Below are positions 51,522-61,200 of a DNA stretch of 64,000 bases, in pieces. The stretch spans positions 75,041 through 139,040 of the forward strand of contig VHDL01000005.1 of assembly GCA_016871415.1 (NCBI GenBank), read 5' to 3'. Each line of letters begins with the position of its first letter. Position 1 is the first letter of the stretch. A program made the position numbers and the translations under genes. The notes below the pieces were generated by a model. The model was not told where the DNA came from, ran no database searches, and saw only the letters and a list, made by a program, of their open reading frames with translations. This stretch comes from Verrucomicrobiota bacterium. GTDB lineage: Bacteria; Verrucomicrobiota; Verrucomicrobiia; Opitutales; UBA953.

Positions 51522-52364
51522 ATGGATGTCGTCCGCACCATGCCCGAGCTGCGCAAGGCCGTGGCCGCAGCCAGGGCGGCGGGGCGCCGGACGGGCTTCG
51601 TACCGACCATGGGCTGCCTCCACGAAGGACACTTGGCCCTGATCCGCCGGGCCAAGGAACGCTGCGAATGGGTGGCGGTGAGCATCTTCGTGAACCCCAC
51701 CCAGTTCGGACCTGGCGAGGATTTCGGCCGATATCCCCGCACGCTCGAGGAGGACCTAGCCGGGTGCCGGGCGGCTGGCGCCTCGCTGGTCTTCGCGCCC
51801 GACCCGGAGGATTTCTATCCCGCTGGCGCCTCGACCTGGGTGGAGGAGACGGCGGTTTCGCAAGGGCTCTGCGGCGAATTCAGGCCGGGGCATTTCCGCG
51901 GAGTCGCCACGGTGGTGGCGATGCTCCTCAACGCCACGCAACCCGACGTCGCCGTCTTCGGACGTAAGGACCTGCAGCAGCTGGCGGTCATCCGGCGCAT
52001 GGTCCGCGACCTGCACATGCCCGTTGAGATCGTGGCGCACGAGACCGTGCGCGAGCCCGACGGCTTGGCCATGAGCTCCCGCAACCGTTACCTCTCGGCC
52101 GAAGACCGCATCCGCGCGCGGGCCGTGCCGGAGGCGCTGGCGGCGGCGAGGGCGGCGGTAGCGTCGGGCGAGACGGCGGCCGGCCCGGTCCGGGAAGCGG
52201 CGCTGGAGCGACTGTCGCGTGAGCCCGCCTTCAGGACGCAGTACTGCGTGGTGGCCGACACGGCGAGCCTGCGGCCGGTCGAACGCGTGACCTCCGGCCG
52301 CACCATCATCGCGGTGGCTGGTCATCTGGGAGCGACCCGGCTGATCGACAACTGCGACCTCTGA
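51522..52364 (+). CDS. panC: Pantothenate synthetase
   Basis: 280 residues from ATG 51522. Family motifs are [20 protein letters not shown] (HxGH), [40 protein letters not shown] and [20 protein letters not shown] (KMSKS-like). It joins pantoate and beta-alanine with ATP. No panB or panD is adjacent. It is divergent from xylA and converges on a DMT transporter with only 2 nt between stops. Confidence 0.95.
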   Translation: MDVVRTMPELRKAVAAARAAGRRTGFVPTMGCLHEGHLALIRRAKERCEWVAVSIFVNPTQFGPGEDFGRYPRTLEEDLAGCRAAGASLVFAPDPEDFYPAGASTWVEETAVSQGLCGEFRPGHFRGVATVVAMLLNATQPDVAVFGRKDLQQLAVIRRMVRDLHMPVEIVAHETVREPDGLAMSSRNRYLSAEDRIRARAVPEALAAARAAVASGETAAGPVREAALERLSREPAFRTQYCVVADTASLRPVERVTSGRTIIAVAGHLGATRLIDNCDL

Positions 52365-52366
52365 GC

Positions 52367-53254
52367 TCAACGAAGGCAGAGCCAGACAGCGCCGAGCAGC
52401 AGCAGGGTCCCGAGCAGCCTGCGGAACATAATCCCGGTCCCGACTTCGCGTTCGGTGTTCGCGAACCAATGCCCGACGACCCACACCATCGCGACGCTCC
52501 AGAGACCGCGGGTGTTGTAGAGCACGTTGGTGACAGTCACCTCTTGGAACACCCCGATGCAATAGGCGATTCCCATGGCCTGAAGCGCGAGCACGGCTGA
52601 GCCGGGCAAGGTCCAGGCCAGCGCGCCCCGCGGCATCGTCATCAGCCCGCCGTCAAAGAACGGAATCAAGCCGAGGGAGAGCGTCGCCACGGTCAGGAAC
52701 ATGACCGGGCCGAAATGGCCGTAACCGAAGGCGGGCACCCAGTGCTGCTGGAGGACGTCGGTGGCGGCGAAGGCGATGGCGGCCAGGAAGGCGAAGGTCA
52801 CGCTCACCAGCAGCCGGTCACGGTTGGCCCGCCATTCCCCGCCGAGAAGCGCGAGCGCCACGCTGGTGAGCAATGTGGCGGCCCAGAGGCCGGGGCCAAG
52901 CGTCTCGCCGCCGGAAAGATGGGCGAAGAGGGCGACGAAGACAACCTTGGTGCCCAGCACGGGCGTGGAGATGGAGACGTCGCCCTTGCTGATGGCGATA
53001 AAGGTGAGCACCTGACCGATGAAGAACGCCAGCCCGGCGAGCACGGCGTGCCCGACGTTCTCCCAGGTGAACGGGTGGCCGCCAACGGCGAACCAGCTCT
53101 GGAAGCCGAGGGCGGTGACCATGTTCACGATGAACACCACGCGCCAGGGATTCCGCTCCCCCTCCATCGCCCTCTTGAGCATGAGGGCGGCCAAGGCGTA
53201 CCCGACGGCGGAAAGCAGGGGGACGGCCGTGGCGGCGATGGCGGCGGAACGCAT
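52367..53254 (-). CDS. EamA/DMT-type transporter
   Basis: 295 residues with ten predicted helices in two EamA-like halves. SAVGYALAALMLKRAMEGER forms the first helix and loop, and AISKGDVSISTPVLGTKVVF the helix-4/5 junction typical of the drug/metabolite superfamily; the second half contains SVTFAFLAAIAFAATDVLQQ. The substrate is unknown. It is divergent from the coiled-coil/NYN gene. Confidence 0.8.
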   Translation of the reverse strand: MRSAAIAATAVPLLSAVGYALAALMLKRAMEGERNPWRVVFIVNMVTALGFQSWFAVGGHPFTWENVGHAVLAGLAFFIGQVLTFIAISKGDVSISTPVLGTKVVFVALFAHLSGGETLGPGLWAATLLTSVALALLGGEWRANRDRLLVSVTFAFLAAIAFAATDVLQQHWVPAFGYGHFGPVMFLTVATLSLGLIPFFDGGLMTMPRGALAWTLPGSAVLALQAMGIAYCIGVFQEVTVTNVLYNTRGLWSVAMVWVVGHWFANTEREVGTGIMFRRLLGTLLLLGAVWLCLR

Positions 53255-53349
53255 GCGTGAGATTGAGCCAAAGCCCCGCAGAGGGGCGTTGGCGAGCCAG
53301 AACCCCTGCCCTGCCTTGCCACGGTGACCGACGCTGGCAGTATAGGAGC

Positions 53350-55170
53350 ATGGGTCCGTTCGCCTACAAACCCGATGCGATTGCCGCGGTGCGGGGCCTG
53401 CTGACGGAGCAGTTCGTGGCCGACCTTGCCCACGCTTCGGACCAGTCGGTGATGCAGCTGGCCAAGGTCACGCCGGGCGGCTGGCGGCACCCGAAGATCT
53501 TCCTCAGGAATGCGCGTGGCATCTTCGCCCGCAGGCAGGGCCAATTGCAGGCCGACCTCCTCGTGGCAGGACCCGCGCTGGCGTGGAACCGGGAGCTGCT
53601 CAAGCTCGGCCGCGAGGGCATTCTCATGAGGGCCGACGCCATCGCCGCGGCCATCGGAGGGCCGCGCGCCGCCCTGCTCAGCCTGATCCACAATGCACTG
53701 GCAAAATCCAAGGAGGAGGCCCTGCCCGCCGACCTGCCCGCCCGGCTGGCGGTCATGGGCAAGGTGCAGACGGGCAAGCCGGACCGCAAGTCGCTCGCCG
53801 CGCTCACGGCGGAGGACGGCATGAGGACAGACGGACCGTCCTCGACGGAGACGCCGCAGGGCGACGTCGGCAAGGTCCGCCGTCTGATGCAGGAGCTGGA
53901 GCGCATGGCGAGCGCCCGTGAGAACGAGATGCGGGCGGCCAAGCGGCAGCATGAGAATGAGATGCGGGACGCGCGGACGGAAATCGCATCCCTCAGGGCG
54001 GAGGCGGAGCGAAGCACCCGCGCCGCCGCCGAGGCCGACGCCACGGCCAAGTCGGAAGCCGAAGCACTGCGCGCCCGGCTAGAAAAGGCCGAACAAGCCG
54101 CGAAAAGCCTGTCGCTCGAGGCCGAACAGGCACGGCACCAGGTCGCCCAGAAGGCGCGCGAACTGGCCGAACAGATGCTCTCGGAGGAGGTCCGCCCCTG
54201 GCTGGCCGACGCCCGTGTCCTCAAGGACGCCGCCGACGAGGTGTCCAAGCTCCGACAGCTCACCACCGAGGCCATCGAAAAGGTGCGCAGGGCCCAGCGG
54301 GACTCGGACCCCTTCCTGGCCAAGGAGCACGAACTCCGTCAGGCCATCCCCCAGATGGAGGAGATGCTGCGCCTGCTTCGTCGCTACCAACGCACAGCGG
54401 GCGACCCGCTGAAGGAGCTCGTCGAGCTCGAGAAGCGGATCACGGACCACATCGAGAGGGTGCGCTACGAGCTCGAGCGCCGCGACCATCCGTCCGACCC
54501 CTTCCTCGAGCGCATCTCGGCGAAGATTAACGCGGCCGACGAAGCCGGCCTGCGCGACATCGAGGCCACGCTCGGGCTGGCCGAGCGGTCGGGACTGGTC
54601 GACTCACGGCACGCCGACCTCTACCGACGCGACCTGCACCGACGGCGTTCCTACCTCGCCGACCGCAACCACCAGCGCGACAAGCAGAAGGGCCCCCTCG
54701 CCCTCCTCGAACGTGCCGTCGCCATCGGGGAGCCGGCCAGGCTGGCGTTGGACGCCAACAACTTCGCCTGCCTGAGGCGGGATTACCTAGGGCTCAAGCT
54801 CGCCACCCGCCGCACGCAGCAGGGAGACGTGCGCTTCGTGCTGGATTCGGCCGCGCGACAGAAAGTGGCGCAACTGATGGAGAAACTGGCCGACGACGCC
54901 CCGGGCCTGATCATCTGGGTGAGCTTCGACGGCACCCCGACGCCGGTGAAGACCACCAATCCGAGGGTGCGCGTGACGTTCTGCCGCGCGGGAGACAAGG
55001 CCGACCACGACATCATGGACCTAGTGGCCAAGGACAAGAGCAACGAAGGGCCTTGGTTCACCGTCTCGGATGACATCGCCGTGCGCGACGCGGTGATGCG
55101 CGAGGGCTCCCACGTCATCTACAACGAAGGTCTCGTGCAGTTGCTGGTCGCCCGGGGCATCCGCCCCTGA
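53350..55170 (+). CDS. Coiled-coil protein with C-terminal YacP-like NYN (PIN-fold) nuclease domain
   Basis: 606 residues; ATG 53350 is preceded by TAGGAGC, a good ribosome site for this genome. Residues 1-150 form an unrecognised helical N-terminus. About 173-375 is a long Ala/Glu/Arg-rich coiled coil. The last ~145 residues fit a YacP-type NYN domain: RLALDANNFACL (D468), LIIWVSFDGTPTP (D527), VTFCRAGDKADHDIMDLVAK (D552/D554) and FTVSDDIAVRDAV (D574/D575), reproducing the expected acidic set. YacP/Rae1 proteins cleave mRNA on the ribosome, so an RNase anchored through a coiled coil is likely. The full architecture is one I do not recognise. Confidence 0.72.
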   Translation: MGPFAYKPDAIAAVRGLLTEQFVADLAHASDQSVMQLAKVTPGGWRHPKIFLRNARGIFARRQGQLQADLLVAGPALAWNRELLKLGREGILMRADAIAAAIGGPRAALLSLIHNALAKSKEEALPADLPARLAVMGKVQTGKPDRKSLAALTAEDGMRTDGPSSTETPQGDVGKVRRLMQELERMASARENEMRAAKRQHENEMRDARTEIASLRAEAERSTRAAAEADATAKSEAEALRARLEKAEQAAKSLSLEAEQARHQVAQKARELAEQMLSEEVRPWLADARVLKDAADEVSKLRQLTTEAIEKVRRAQRDSDPFLAKEHELRQAIPQMEEMLRLLRRYQRTAGDPLKELVELEKRITDHIERVRYELERRDHPSDPFLERISAKINAADEAGLRDIEATLGLAERSGLVDSRHADLYRRDLHRRRSYLADRNHQRDKQKGPLALLERAVAIGEPARLALDANNFACLRRDYLGLKLATRRTQQGDVRFVLDSAARQKVAQLMEKLADDAPGLIIWVSFDGTPTPVKTTNPRVRVTFCRAGDKADHDIMDLVAKDKSNEGPWFTVSDDIAVRDAVMREGSHVIYNEGLVQLLVARGIRP

Positions 55171-55176
55171 GCGGGC

Positions 55177-56253
55177 TCACTTCTTCTTGGCGGGCTCGAC
55201 GGGGGCAGGATCAGGCAGGACGCCGGCGAAGGCTTCCGCACGTAGACCCTTGTGGAAGGCGTTGAAGGAGTACTTGCTGGGCTTCCACTGGACGACCGGA
55301 GCCACGTCGGCCCTGGCCGGTACGTCCAACTTGAGCCCCCAGAACACCGCATTCACGAGGAGGCGACGCAGGCTCTCGTCGGCGAGGTCGCTCGCGGAGG
55401 CCATGGTCGTGGTGAATACGCGGTTGGATCCGCCGGAGGCGTTGGGCACCTCGCGGGTCCAGGCGACGGCCATGGCGGGCTGGTTGACGCCCTGCTCCTG
55501 CTTGTCGGTCGCGCGCTTTTTGCATCCTTCGCTGGGAGCGTCTTCCGGCGACATGCCCTTCAGGACCAGGCCGCGCAGGAGAACCTTGGCGTCGGCGGGA
55601 GGATAGGCCTCGTAGACGTCGGTGTCGGCGAAGACGGCGCCGACGCCGTTGAGGAGGGGGCTGCCCTCGGCTCCCGGCTCCACGGCCGAACGGCAAGCCT
55701 CGGATTTGTGCCGGCCCCAGTGGGAGACCCAGGTCTCGCCCAGCACCTTGCGGCCGAAGCCGCCAGAGGCGTTGAAGTTGTACCAGGCCTGGGGGCTGTC
55801 CTTGGGGATGCCGCTGAAGGCGTGGGTGCTGGTGCGGGTCGCGACGATGGGCACGCCGCGCCGCAGGGCGGCGTCGAAGCGCGCGAGCGCGTCGGCGTTC
55901 CAGGAGCGGAAGCGCAGCCCCAGCACGAGCGCGTCCGCGGAGTCGAGGGCCTCGGGGCGACCGAGGGACTTCTGATTGTTGGGATTGATCACGCCGCCGT
56001 CGTGGGAGAAGAGCACCGTGCAGCGAAAGCCGTGCTTCTCCGCGAGGATGCGGGCGAGCATGGGCATCGACTCCTCGGACCGGTATTCCTCGTCGCCCGC
56101 GAGGAGGACGACGTGCTTGCCGGCGCCCGGCCCCTTGCCGGCGGGGAACTCGAGCCAGCCCAGACCGGAGGTGAAGTCGGCGGCGCGCAGCGGAGTCGAG
56201 CAGGCGAGGAACGTGAGCGCGGGGAGCGCCAGCAGCAGGGATCGGCGGTTCAT
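55177..56253 (-). CDS. ThuA-like exported protein
   Basis: 358 residues with signal peptide SLLLALPALTFLACSTPLRA. The ThuA/type-1 glutamine amidotransferase-like fold is suggested by KHVVLLAGDEEYRSEESMPM, CTVLFSHDGGVINPN, ADALVLGLRFRSW and VPIVATRTSTHAF. The typical nucleophile cysteine of amidotransferases is absent, as usual in this group. RVFTTTMASASDLADESLRR and NAVFWGL match the closing part seen in Verrucomicrobia/Planctomycetes ThuA proteins. Role unknown; it converges on the coiled-coil/NYN gene. Confidence 0.78.
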   Translation of the reverse strand: MNRRSLLLALPALTFLACSTPLRAADFTSGLGWLEFPAGKGPGAGKHVVLLAGDEEYRSEESMPMLARILAEKHGFRCTVLFSHDGGVINPNNQKSLGRPEALDSADALVLGLRFRSWNADALARFDAALRRGVPIVATRTSTHAFSGIPKDSPQAWYNFNASGGFGRKVLGETWVSHWGRHKSEACRSAVEPGAEGSPLLNGVGAVFADTDVYEAYPPADAKVLLRGLVLKGMSPEDAPSEGCKKRATDKQEQGVNQPAMAVAWTREVPNASGGSNRVFTTTMASASDLADESLRRLLVNAVFWGLKLDVPARADVAPVVQWKPSKYSFNAFHKGLRAEAFAGVLPDPAPVEPAKKK

Positions 56254-56312
56254 GGGATGAGCGCGAAGATGCCCCGTCCGAGGGCCTTTTTCAAGCGCCC
56301 AGTCCGCGCCCT

Positions 56313-56756
56313 TCAGCGTCCGCGGGACAGAGGATCGGGCCGCTCCACCAGACGCCGGCCGTCCGAATAGGTCGTGACCCGGTTACCGAGCGAATCGACC
56401 CGGGTGGTGGCGCTGGTGCCGTCGCTGAAGCGCGTGACGGTGTTGCCAAGCGAATCGACCCGGGCGGATGCGCCGGTTCCGTCGCTGAAACGCACGTCGG
56501 TGCGGCCGAGGGAGTCGGTGCGCAGGGAACCCGTGCGCCCGTCGCTGAGCCGGATCCTGGCGCCGCCGAGCGAATCAGGCCGGCTGGCGATCTCGGCTCC
56601 GGTGCTGAAACGGGAAACCGTCCCGCCCAGGGAGTCGCGGCGGGTGACCACGGTGACCGTGGCGGACTTCTCCTTGATGAACGAGGGGGGCGGGGCGGGT
56701 TTGGCGCACGCGGACTCGGACGCGGCCAGGGTGAGTGCAAGAAGCAGGGCGCTCAT
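56313..56756 (-). CDS. Small exported protein of 20-residue tandem repeats
   Basis: 147 residues from ATG 56756 (GGAG 10 nt upstream); ATG 56765 is also possible. After a signal peptide (SALLLALTLAASESACAKP) nearly the whole protein is about five copies of a 20-residue unit with consensus R-x-D-S-L-G-x-x-x-x-R-F-S-D-G-x-x-x-x-x, for example RVDSLGNTVTRFSDGTSATT. The alternation suggests short beta-strands joined by DSLG and SDG turns, reminiscent of YD/RHS-type repeats though shorter. No family is recognised. The repeat is conserved at DNA level with a 60-bp period. Confidence 0.7.
   Translation of the reverse strand: MSALLLALTLAASESACAKPAPPPSFIKEKSATVTVVTRRDSLGGTVSRFSTGAEIASRPDSLGGARIRLSDGRTGSLRTDSLGRTDVRFSDGTGASARVDSLGNTVTRFSDGTSATTRVDSLGNRVTTYSDGRRLVERPDPLSRGR
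56331..56650. repeat. 60-bp tandem repeat inside the 20-residue-repeat gene
   Basis: Units begin at about 56331, 56391, 56451, 56511, 56571 and 56631, exactly 60 bp apart. Anchors are CGAATCGACC/GGAGTCG at the start and GTCGCTGA near the middle. Divergence between units shows this is not a recent expansion. Confidence 0.8.
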
Positions 56757-56800
56757 GGGGTTCATTCTCCCCGCAGGACGACCGCATGCAAGCCGCCCCG

Positions 56801-56835
56801 GAAATGAAAGGGGCGGCCCCTTGCGGGACCGCCCC
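56801..56835 (-). terminator. Terminator of the DUF1501/PSD1 unit
   Basis: On the minus strand GGGGCGGTCCC pairs with GGGGCCGCCCC (one T-G) around GCAA, followed by TTTCATTT. It lies 21 nt after the DUF1501 stop. Confidence 0.85.
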
Positions 56836-56856
56836 GGTCTCAAGACTCACCGCCGC

Positions 56857-58242
56857 TCAGGCGATAATCTTGTTGATGACGTTTCCGTAGTTGTCGGTGA
56901 GACGGAAGTCGCGGCCGTTGTAGCGGTAAGTGAGCTTGGTGTGATCGAAGCCCATCAGACGCAGGATGGTCGCGTGCAAGTCATGGATGTGACAGCCGTC
57001 AGCGGCCACCTGGGCGCCGATTTCATCGGTCTCGCCGTAGGCCATGCCGCCCTTGACGCCGCCGCCGGCCATCCAGCAGCAGAAGGCCTTGGACCAATGG
57101 TCGCGGCCAGAAGCCTGATTGACGCGACCCGGGGTAGACGGGGTGCGGCCGAACTCTCCGCCCCACAGGATGAGGGTCTCGTCGAGGAGGCCGCGCTGCT
57201 TGAGGTCCGCGATGAGGGCGGCGGCAGGCTGATCGACAGCTCCGCCGGTACGGCTGATTGAGGTGAAGAGATTGGTGTGGTGATCCCAGCCACCCGCGTC
57301 AATCTGCACGAAACGGACGCCGCGCTCAACGAGGCGACGGGCACAGAGGAGTTTGGCGCCGAGGTCGGACTTGCCGTACATCTCGCGGACCGACTCTGGC
57401 TCCTTGGTGATGTCGAAGGCGTCGGTGGCGGCCGTCTGCATGCGGAAGGCGAGCTCGAAGGACTCGATGCGGGCCTCGAGCTGCTCGTCGCGCTGGACGG
57501 TCTGCATGTGGCGGTCGTTGAGCTGGTGGACGAGGTCCAGCTGCTTGCGCTGGGCGTCCATCGTGGTGAACTCGCTCTGGAGGTTGGGAATCACCTTGCT
57601 GGGCTGGGCGCCCGCGCGGAAGGAGGTGTTGGCGCCCTGGTAGAGGGAGGGCAGGAAGCCCGAGGTGCGGGCGTCGGCGTTGCCGCCGAGGCTGACGAAG
57701 CCCGGAAGGTCCTGGCTCTCGGTGCCGAGTCCGTAGAGGATCCAGGAGCCCATGGAGGGCTTGGGCAGGATCGCCGAGCCGGTGTGCATGAGCTTGGCGG
57801 CGGGACCGTGCGCGGGCAGCTCCTGATACATGGAGCGGATGACGCACATGTTATCGGCCTGCTCCTGGAGCTTCGGGAAGATTTCGGAAATCTCGAGACC
57901 CGACTTGCCGCACTTCTTGAACTCGAAGGGCGTGGGGAAGAGGACGCCGCCCATGCCGGAGGCGGACTGGTCGGCGAGCTCCTTCATCTTCGGCTTGTAG
58001 TCGAAGGTGTCGAGGTGCGAGGGTGCGCCGCCCGCGAAGATGTGGATGATGTGCTTGGCCTTGGCGGGCAGGGGGGCCTTGCGGGGCTTGAGGCTGGCCA
58101 CCTCGGCGCGGGCGTCGGCGACCATGTAGTCGGCGACCATGGTGCCGAAAGCGAGGGTGCCCATGCTCAGGCCGGTGCGGGCGAGGAACTCACGACGGGA
58201 GTTCGGAGTGGGCAGGCTGTTGCTGCAGTTGAGGGTGCTCAT
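56857..58242 (-). CDS. DUF1501 protein, Tat-exported
   Basis: 461 residues. The N-terminus has a twin-arginine signal (NSRREFLARTGLSMGTLAFG). The mature protein has the sulfatase/alkaline-phosphatase-like DUF1501 motifs KHIIHIFAGGAPSHLDTFDY, RSMYQELPAHGPAA, FVQIDAGGWDHHTNLF and LILWGGEFGRTPSTPGRVNQ, ending DLHATILRLMGFDHTKLTYR. The family is abundant in Planctomycetes and Verrucomicrobia next to cytochrome-c/DUF1549/DUF1553 genes, as here (40-nt gap). Function is not established; polysaccharide or sulfate-ester metabolism is often suggested. Confidence 0.92.
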   Translation of the reverse strand: MSTLNCSNSLPTPNSRREFLARTGLSMGTLAFGTMVADYMVADARAEVASLKPRKAPLPAKAKHIIHIFAGGAPSHLDTFDYKPKMKELADQSASGMGGVLFPTPFEFKKCGKSGLEISEIFPKLQEQADNMCVIRSMYQELPAHGPAAKLMHTGSAILPKPSMGSWILYGLGTESQDLPGFVSLGGNADARTSGFLPSLYQGANTSFRAGAQPSKVIPNLQSEFTTMDAQRKQLDLVHQLNDRHMQTVQRDEQLEARIESFELAFRMQTAATDAFDITKEPESVREMYGKSDLGAKLLCARRLVERGVRFVQIDAGGWDHHTNLFTSISRTGGAVDQPAAALIADLKQRGLLDETLILWGGEFGRTPSTPGRVNQASGRDHWSKAFCCWMAGGGVKGGMAYGETDEIGAQVAADGCHIHDLHATILRLMGFDHTKLTYRYNGRDFRLTDNYGNVINKIIA

Positions 58243-58282
58243 CGGGGTGTCTTTTGCGAAAAATAGTTTAAGGATTACGGGG

Positions 58283-61200
58283 TCAGTTCAAGTAAACAAA
58301 CTCGTTGGAGCAGACCATGGACTGGGCCAACATTTCCCAGGGGGAAATAGGCTGCTTTCGGGACACTTTTTCGCCCAAATTCTGAATTACGCCCCCCTGG
58401 ACGGTGGTCGTAATCTTCACGGCCGGGGAGGATTTGGCGGCCTCGACGGCCGCCTTGGCGGACCGGGACAGCTTGCCGGCCTTGGAGGGGCGCTCGGGCT
58501 CAGGGTCGTCGATGTACCCCACGATGCGCACGACGAACTCACGGGCGATGCGGAGCTCGTCGGCGGTCGGCGTGCGCTGATACATGATCTTGTAGAGCTG
58601 GACAATCCGCTCGGTGTCGCTCGTGGCCTTGACAATCTCAGGCCGGGCGGAAACGGAGCGAGCGACCTCAATCGACAACGGATTATTCATGAAGAACAGG
58701 GCCTGCTGCGGGACGATGGAGGAGAGGCGCTTGGAGTTCGGCATGCTCGGATCGGCGAAGTCAAACTGCGCCTGCATCTCGCTGAGCCGGTCACGGTCGA
58801 TGTAGCCGTAGACGCTGCGACGGTAGCTGATAGGTTCGTCGGTGATGTTGACGGGCTTGCCGCCCATGCTGCGATCGAGTTTCCCAGTGAGGGCCAGCAT
58901 CGAGTCACGGATGGCCTCGAAGTCCAAGCGGCGGAGGTTGGCGTGCCAGAGGAGCCGGTTCCCGCCATCGACCTTGAGCGGATTGACCGCCGCCTTGGCG
59001 ACCACCTGGGGATTGAGCGAGGGGTTGGCGGTCTGGCGGTAGGCCGCCGACATGAGGATCTTCTTGTGAAGCTTCTTGATTGACCAGCCGTTGTCGACGA
59101 ACCAGGTGGCGAGCCAGTCGAGCAGCTCGGGATGCGTGGGCTTGTCGGCCATGTTGCCGAAATCGTCCGCGGTGGAGACGATGCCGGCGCCGAAGTGGTG
59201 CATCCACACGCGGTTGACGAGCACGCGCGAGGTCAGGGGGTTCGTGCGGCTGGCGATGGCGAGCGCGAGCTCGCGACGTCCGCTGCCCTCGTAGAAGGGC
59301 TGGCGTTCGGGCCCGGCGAGCACCTCGAGGAACTGGCGGGGGGCGGACGGACCGCGCTTGTTGCGGTCGCCGCGGATGTAGACGTAGCTATCGCGGGGCT
59401 TCTCGGAGTCGGTCACGACCATCGCACGTCCGGGGCCTCCCGGGTGCGTGATGTCCAGCTGGCTGATGGCCTCGAACTTGAAGATGTTCGCGGGCTTCAC
59501 GTTGTTGCGGAAGTTGATCTTGTCCTGCCAAGGCTCGCAGAACTGGCGCGTCGAGCAGGCGAGCATCAGAGTCTGGGTGGTGGCGATCTCCTCATAGTCG
59601 GGGAGGGCCCAGGGGAAGGCGGCGAGCTGGGCGAGGGCGGGATCGTCCTTGGCGCCGCGGCGGCCGGGCTCGCCGCGCAGTCGGATGTGGGCCTGGATGC
59701 GGTCGGCATTGCGCTGGATGACCTCATGGTAGGCCTGGGCCACGTCGTCGATCGACTTGGGCCGCAGACCCTTGAGCGCGGCGGCGATGAGCGGATTGAC
59801 CTTCACGCGGTCGGAGGCGAGCGTCTCGGCGATGACCTTGGGCGCGCGCTCGGCGAACTCAGAGGCGGACAGCTTCTTGAGGGCGGCGAGGGGGGCGGTG
59901 ACCGGCGAGTCGGGACGGAAGGAGATCGACCCCTCCACCTCGCGCACGATCTCGAACTTGTACTTCTGTGAGACGTCGAAGGCCTCGGGGCTACGGAGGC
60001 CGTGGTAGGCGGCGAGCAGGCGGCCGGCGAAGTCCTTGTGCAGGGTCTTCATCTGGCGGCCGATGAAGACGTAGTAGCCGCGCGTGTTGGCGTCGACCAG
60101 TTCGGCCATGCGCTTCTCGTAATCGGCCCTCTCCGCGGTGGGCGCGGGCCGGCCGCCGCTCAGGGGGTCCTTGATGGCGGGGCCGTCCAGCGGCTCCAGG
60201 ACGCTGGCGAACACGCCGTGCAGCGAGTAGTAGTCCGAGGCCGGGATCGGGTCGAACTTGTGGTCATGGCAGCGGGCGCAGGCCACGGTGAGGCCGAGGA
60301 AGCCCTTGGTGGTGGCGTCGATGCGCTCGTCGATCAGGTCGTCGTTGTTCTGGAAGCGCTTGCCGACGGTGATGAAGCCGAGCGCGGCGAGCCGGGTGTC
60401 GTCGGGCTTCATGCCGGGCAGCTTGTCCGCCGCCAGCTGCTCCATGATGAACTGGTCGTAGGGCTTGTCCGCGTTGAAGGCGGCGATGACGTAGTCGCGG
60501 TAGGTCCAGGAATGCTCGAAGCGCTCGATGACTCCGTTCTGACGCAGGCCCTTGGAATCGGAATACCGGGCGGTGTCGAGCCAGTGGCGGCCCCAGCGCT
60601 CGCCGTAATGGGGCGAGGCGAGCAGGCGGTCGACGACGGCGGAGACGACGAGCGCGGCGGCCCGGGCGGGCTGGCCGTTGCGGAGGGCGAGGTTGTCGCG
60701 CATGACCGCGGCGTCGTAGTCACGGGCGAAGGCCTCGACTTCGGCGTTGGTGGGAGGCAGTCCGATCAGGTCGTACTGCAGGCGACGCAGGAGAGCCTCG
60801 CCGTCAGCCGCGGGGCTGGGTTTGAGTCCGGCCTCGTCGAGCTTGGCCATGATGAACGCGTCGACCTCGTTCTGAGCCCAGCCCGGGGCGCTGAGCTTGG
60901 CGGGCACTTCGGGCCGCGTCACAGGCTGGAAGGCCCAGTGGGAGCGCGCCTTGTCGGAAAGACCGGTCAGTTTGACCGCGCCGCCGGCGGGGGCGGGCGC
61001 GCCCATCTTGACCCAGCGCTCAAGCAGGTCGATCTGGGCGCCGCCGAGCTTGGCCCCGCTCTTGCGCGGAGGCATGGAGAGCTCGGGGTCCTTCTGATGC
61101 ACCGCGGTGATGAGGAGCGACTTGGTCACGTCGCCCGGCACGACGGCCGGCCCCTGGTCGCCGCCGGCCAGCATGGCGCCGCGGGAATCGAGGATGAGTC

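Noticed and set aside
56331..56650. CRISPR-like or satellite array
   Set aside because: The 60-bp periodicity is continuous, in frame and diverged, with no spacer structure; it is a protein repeat.
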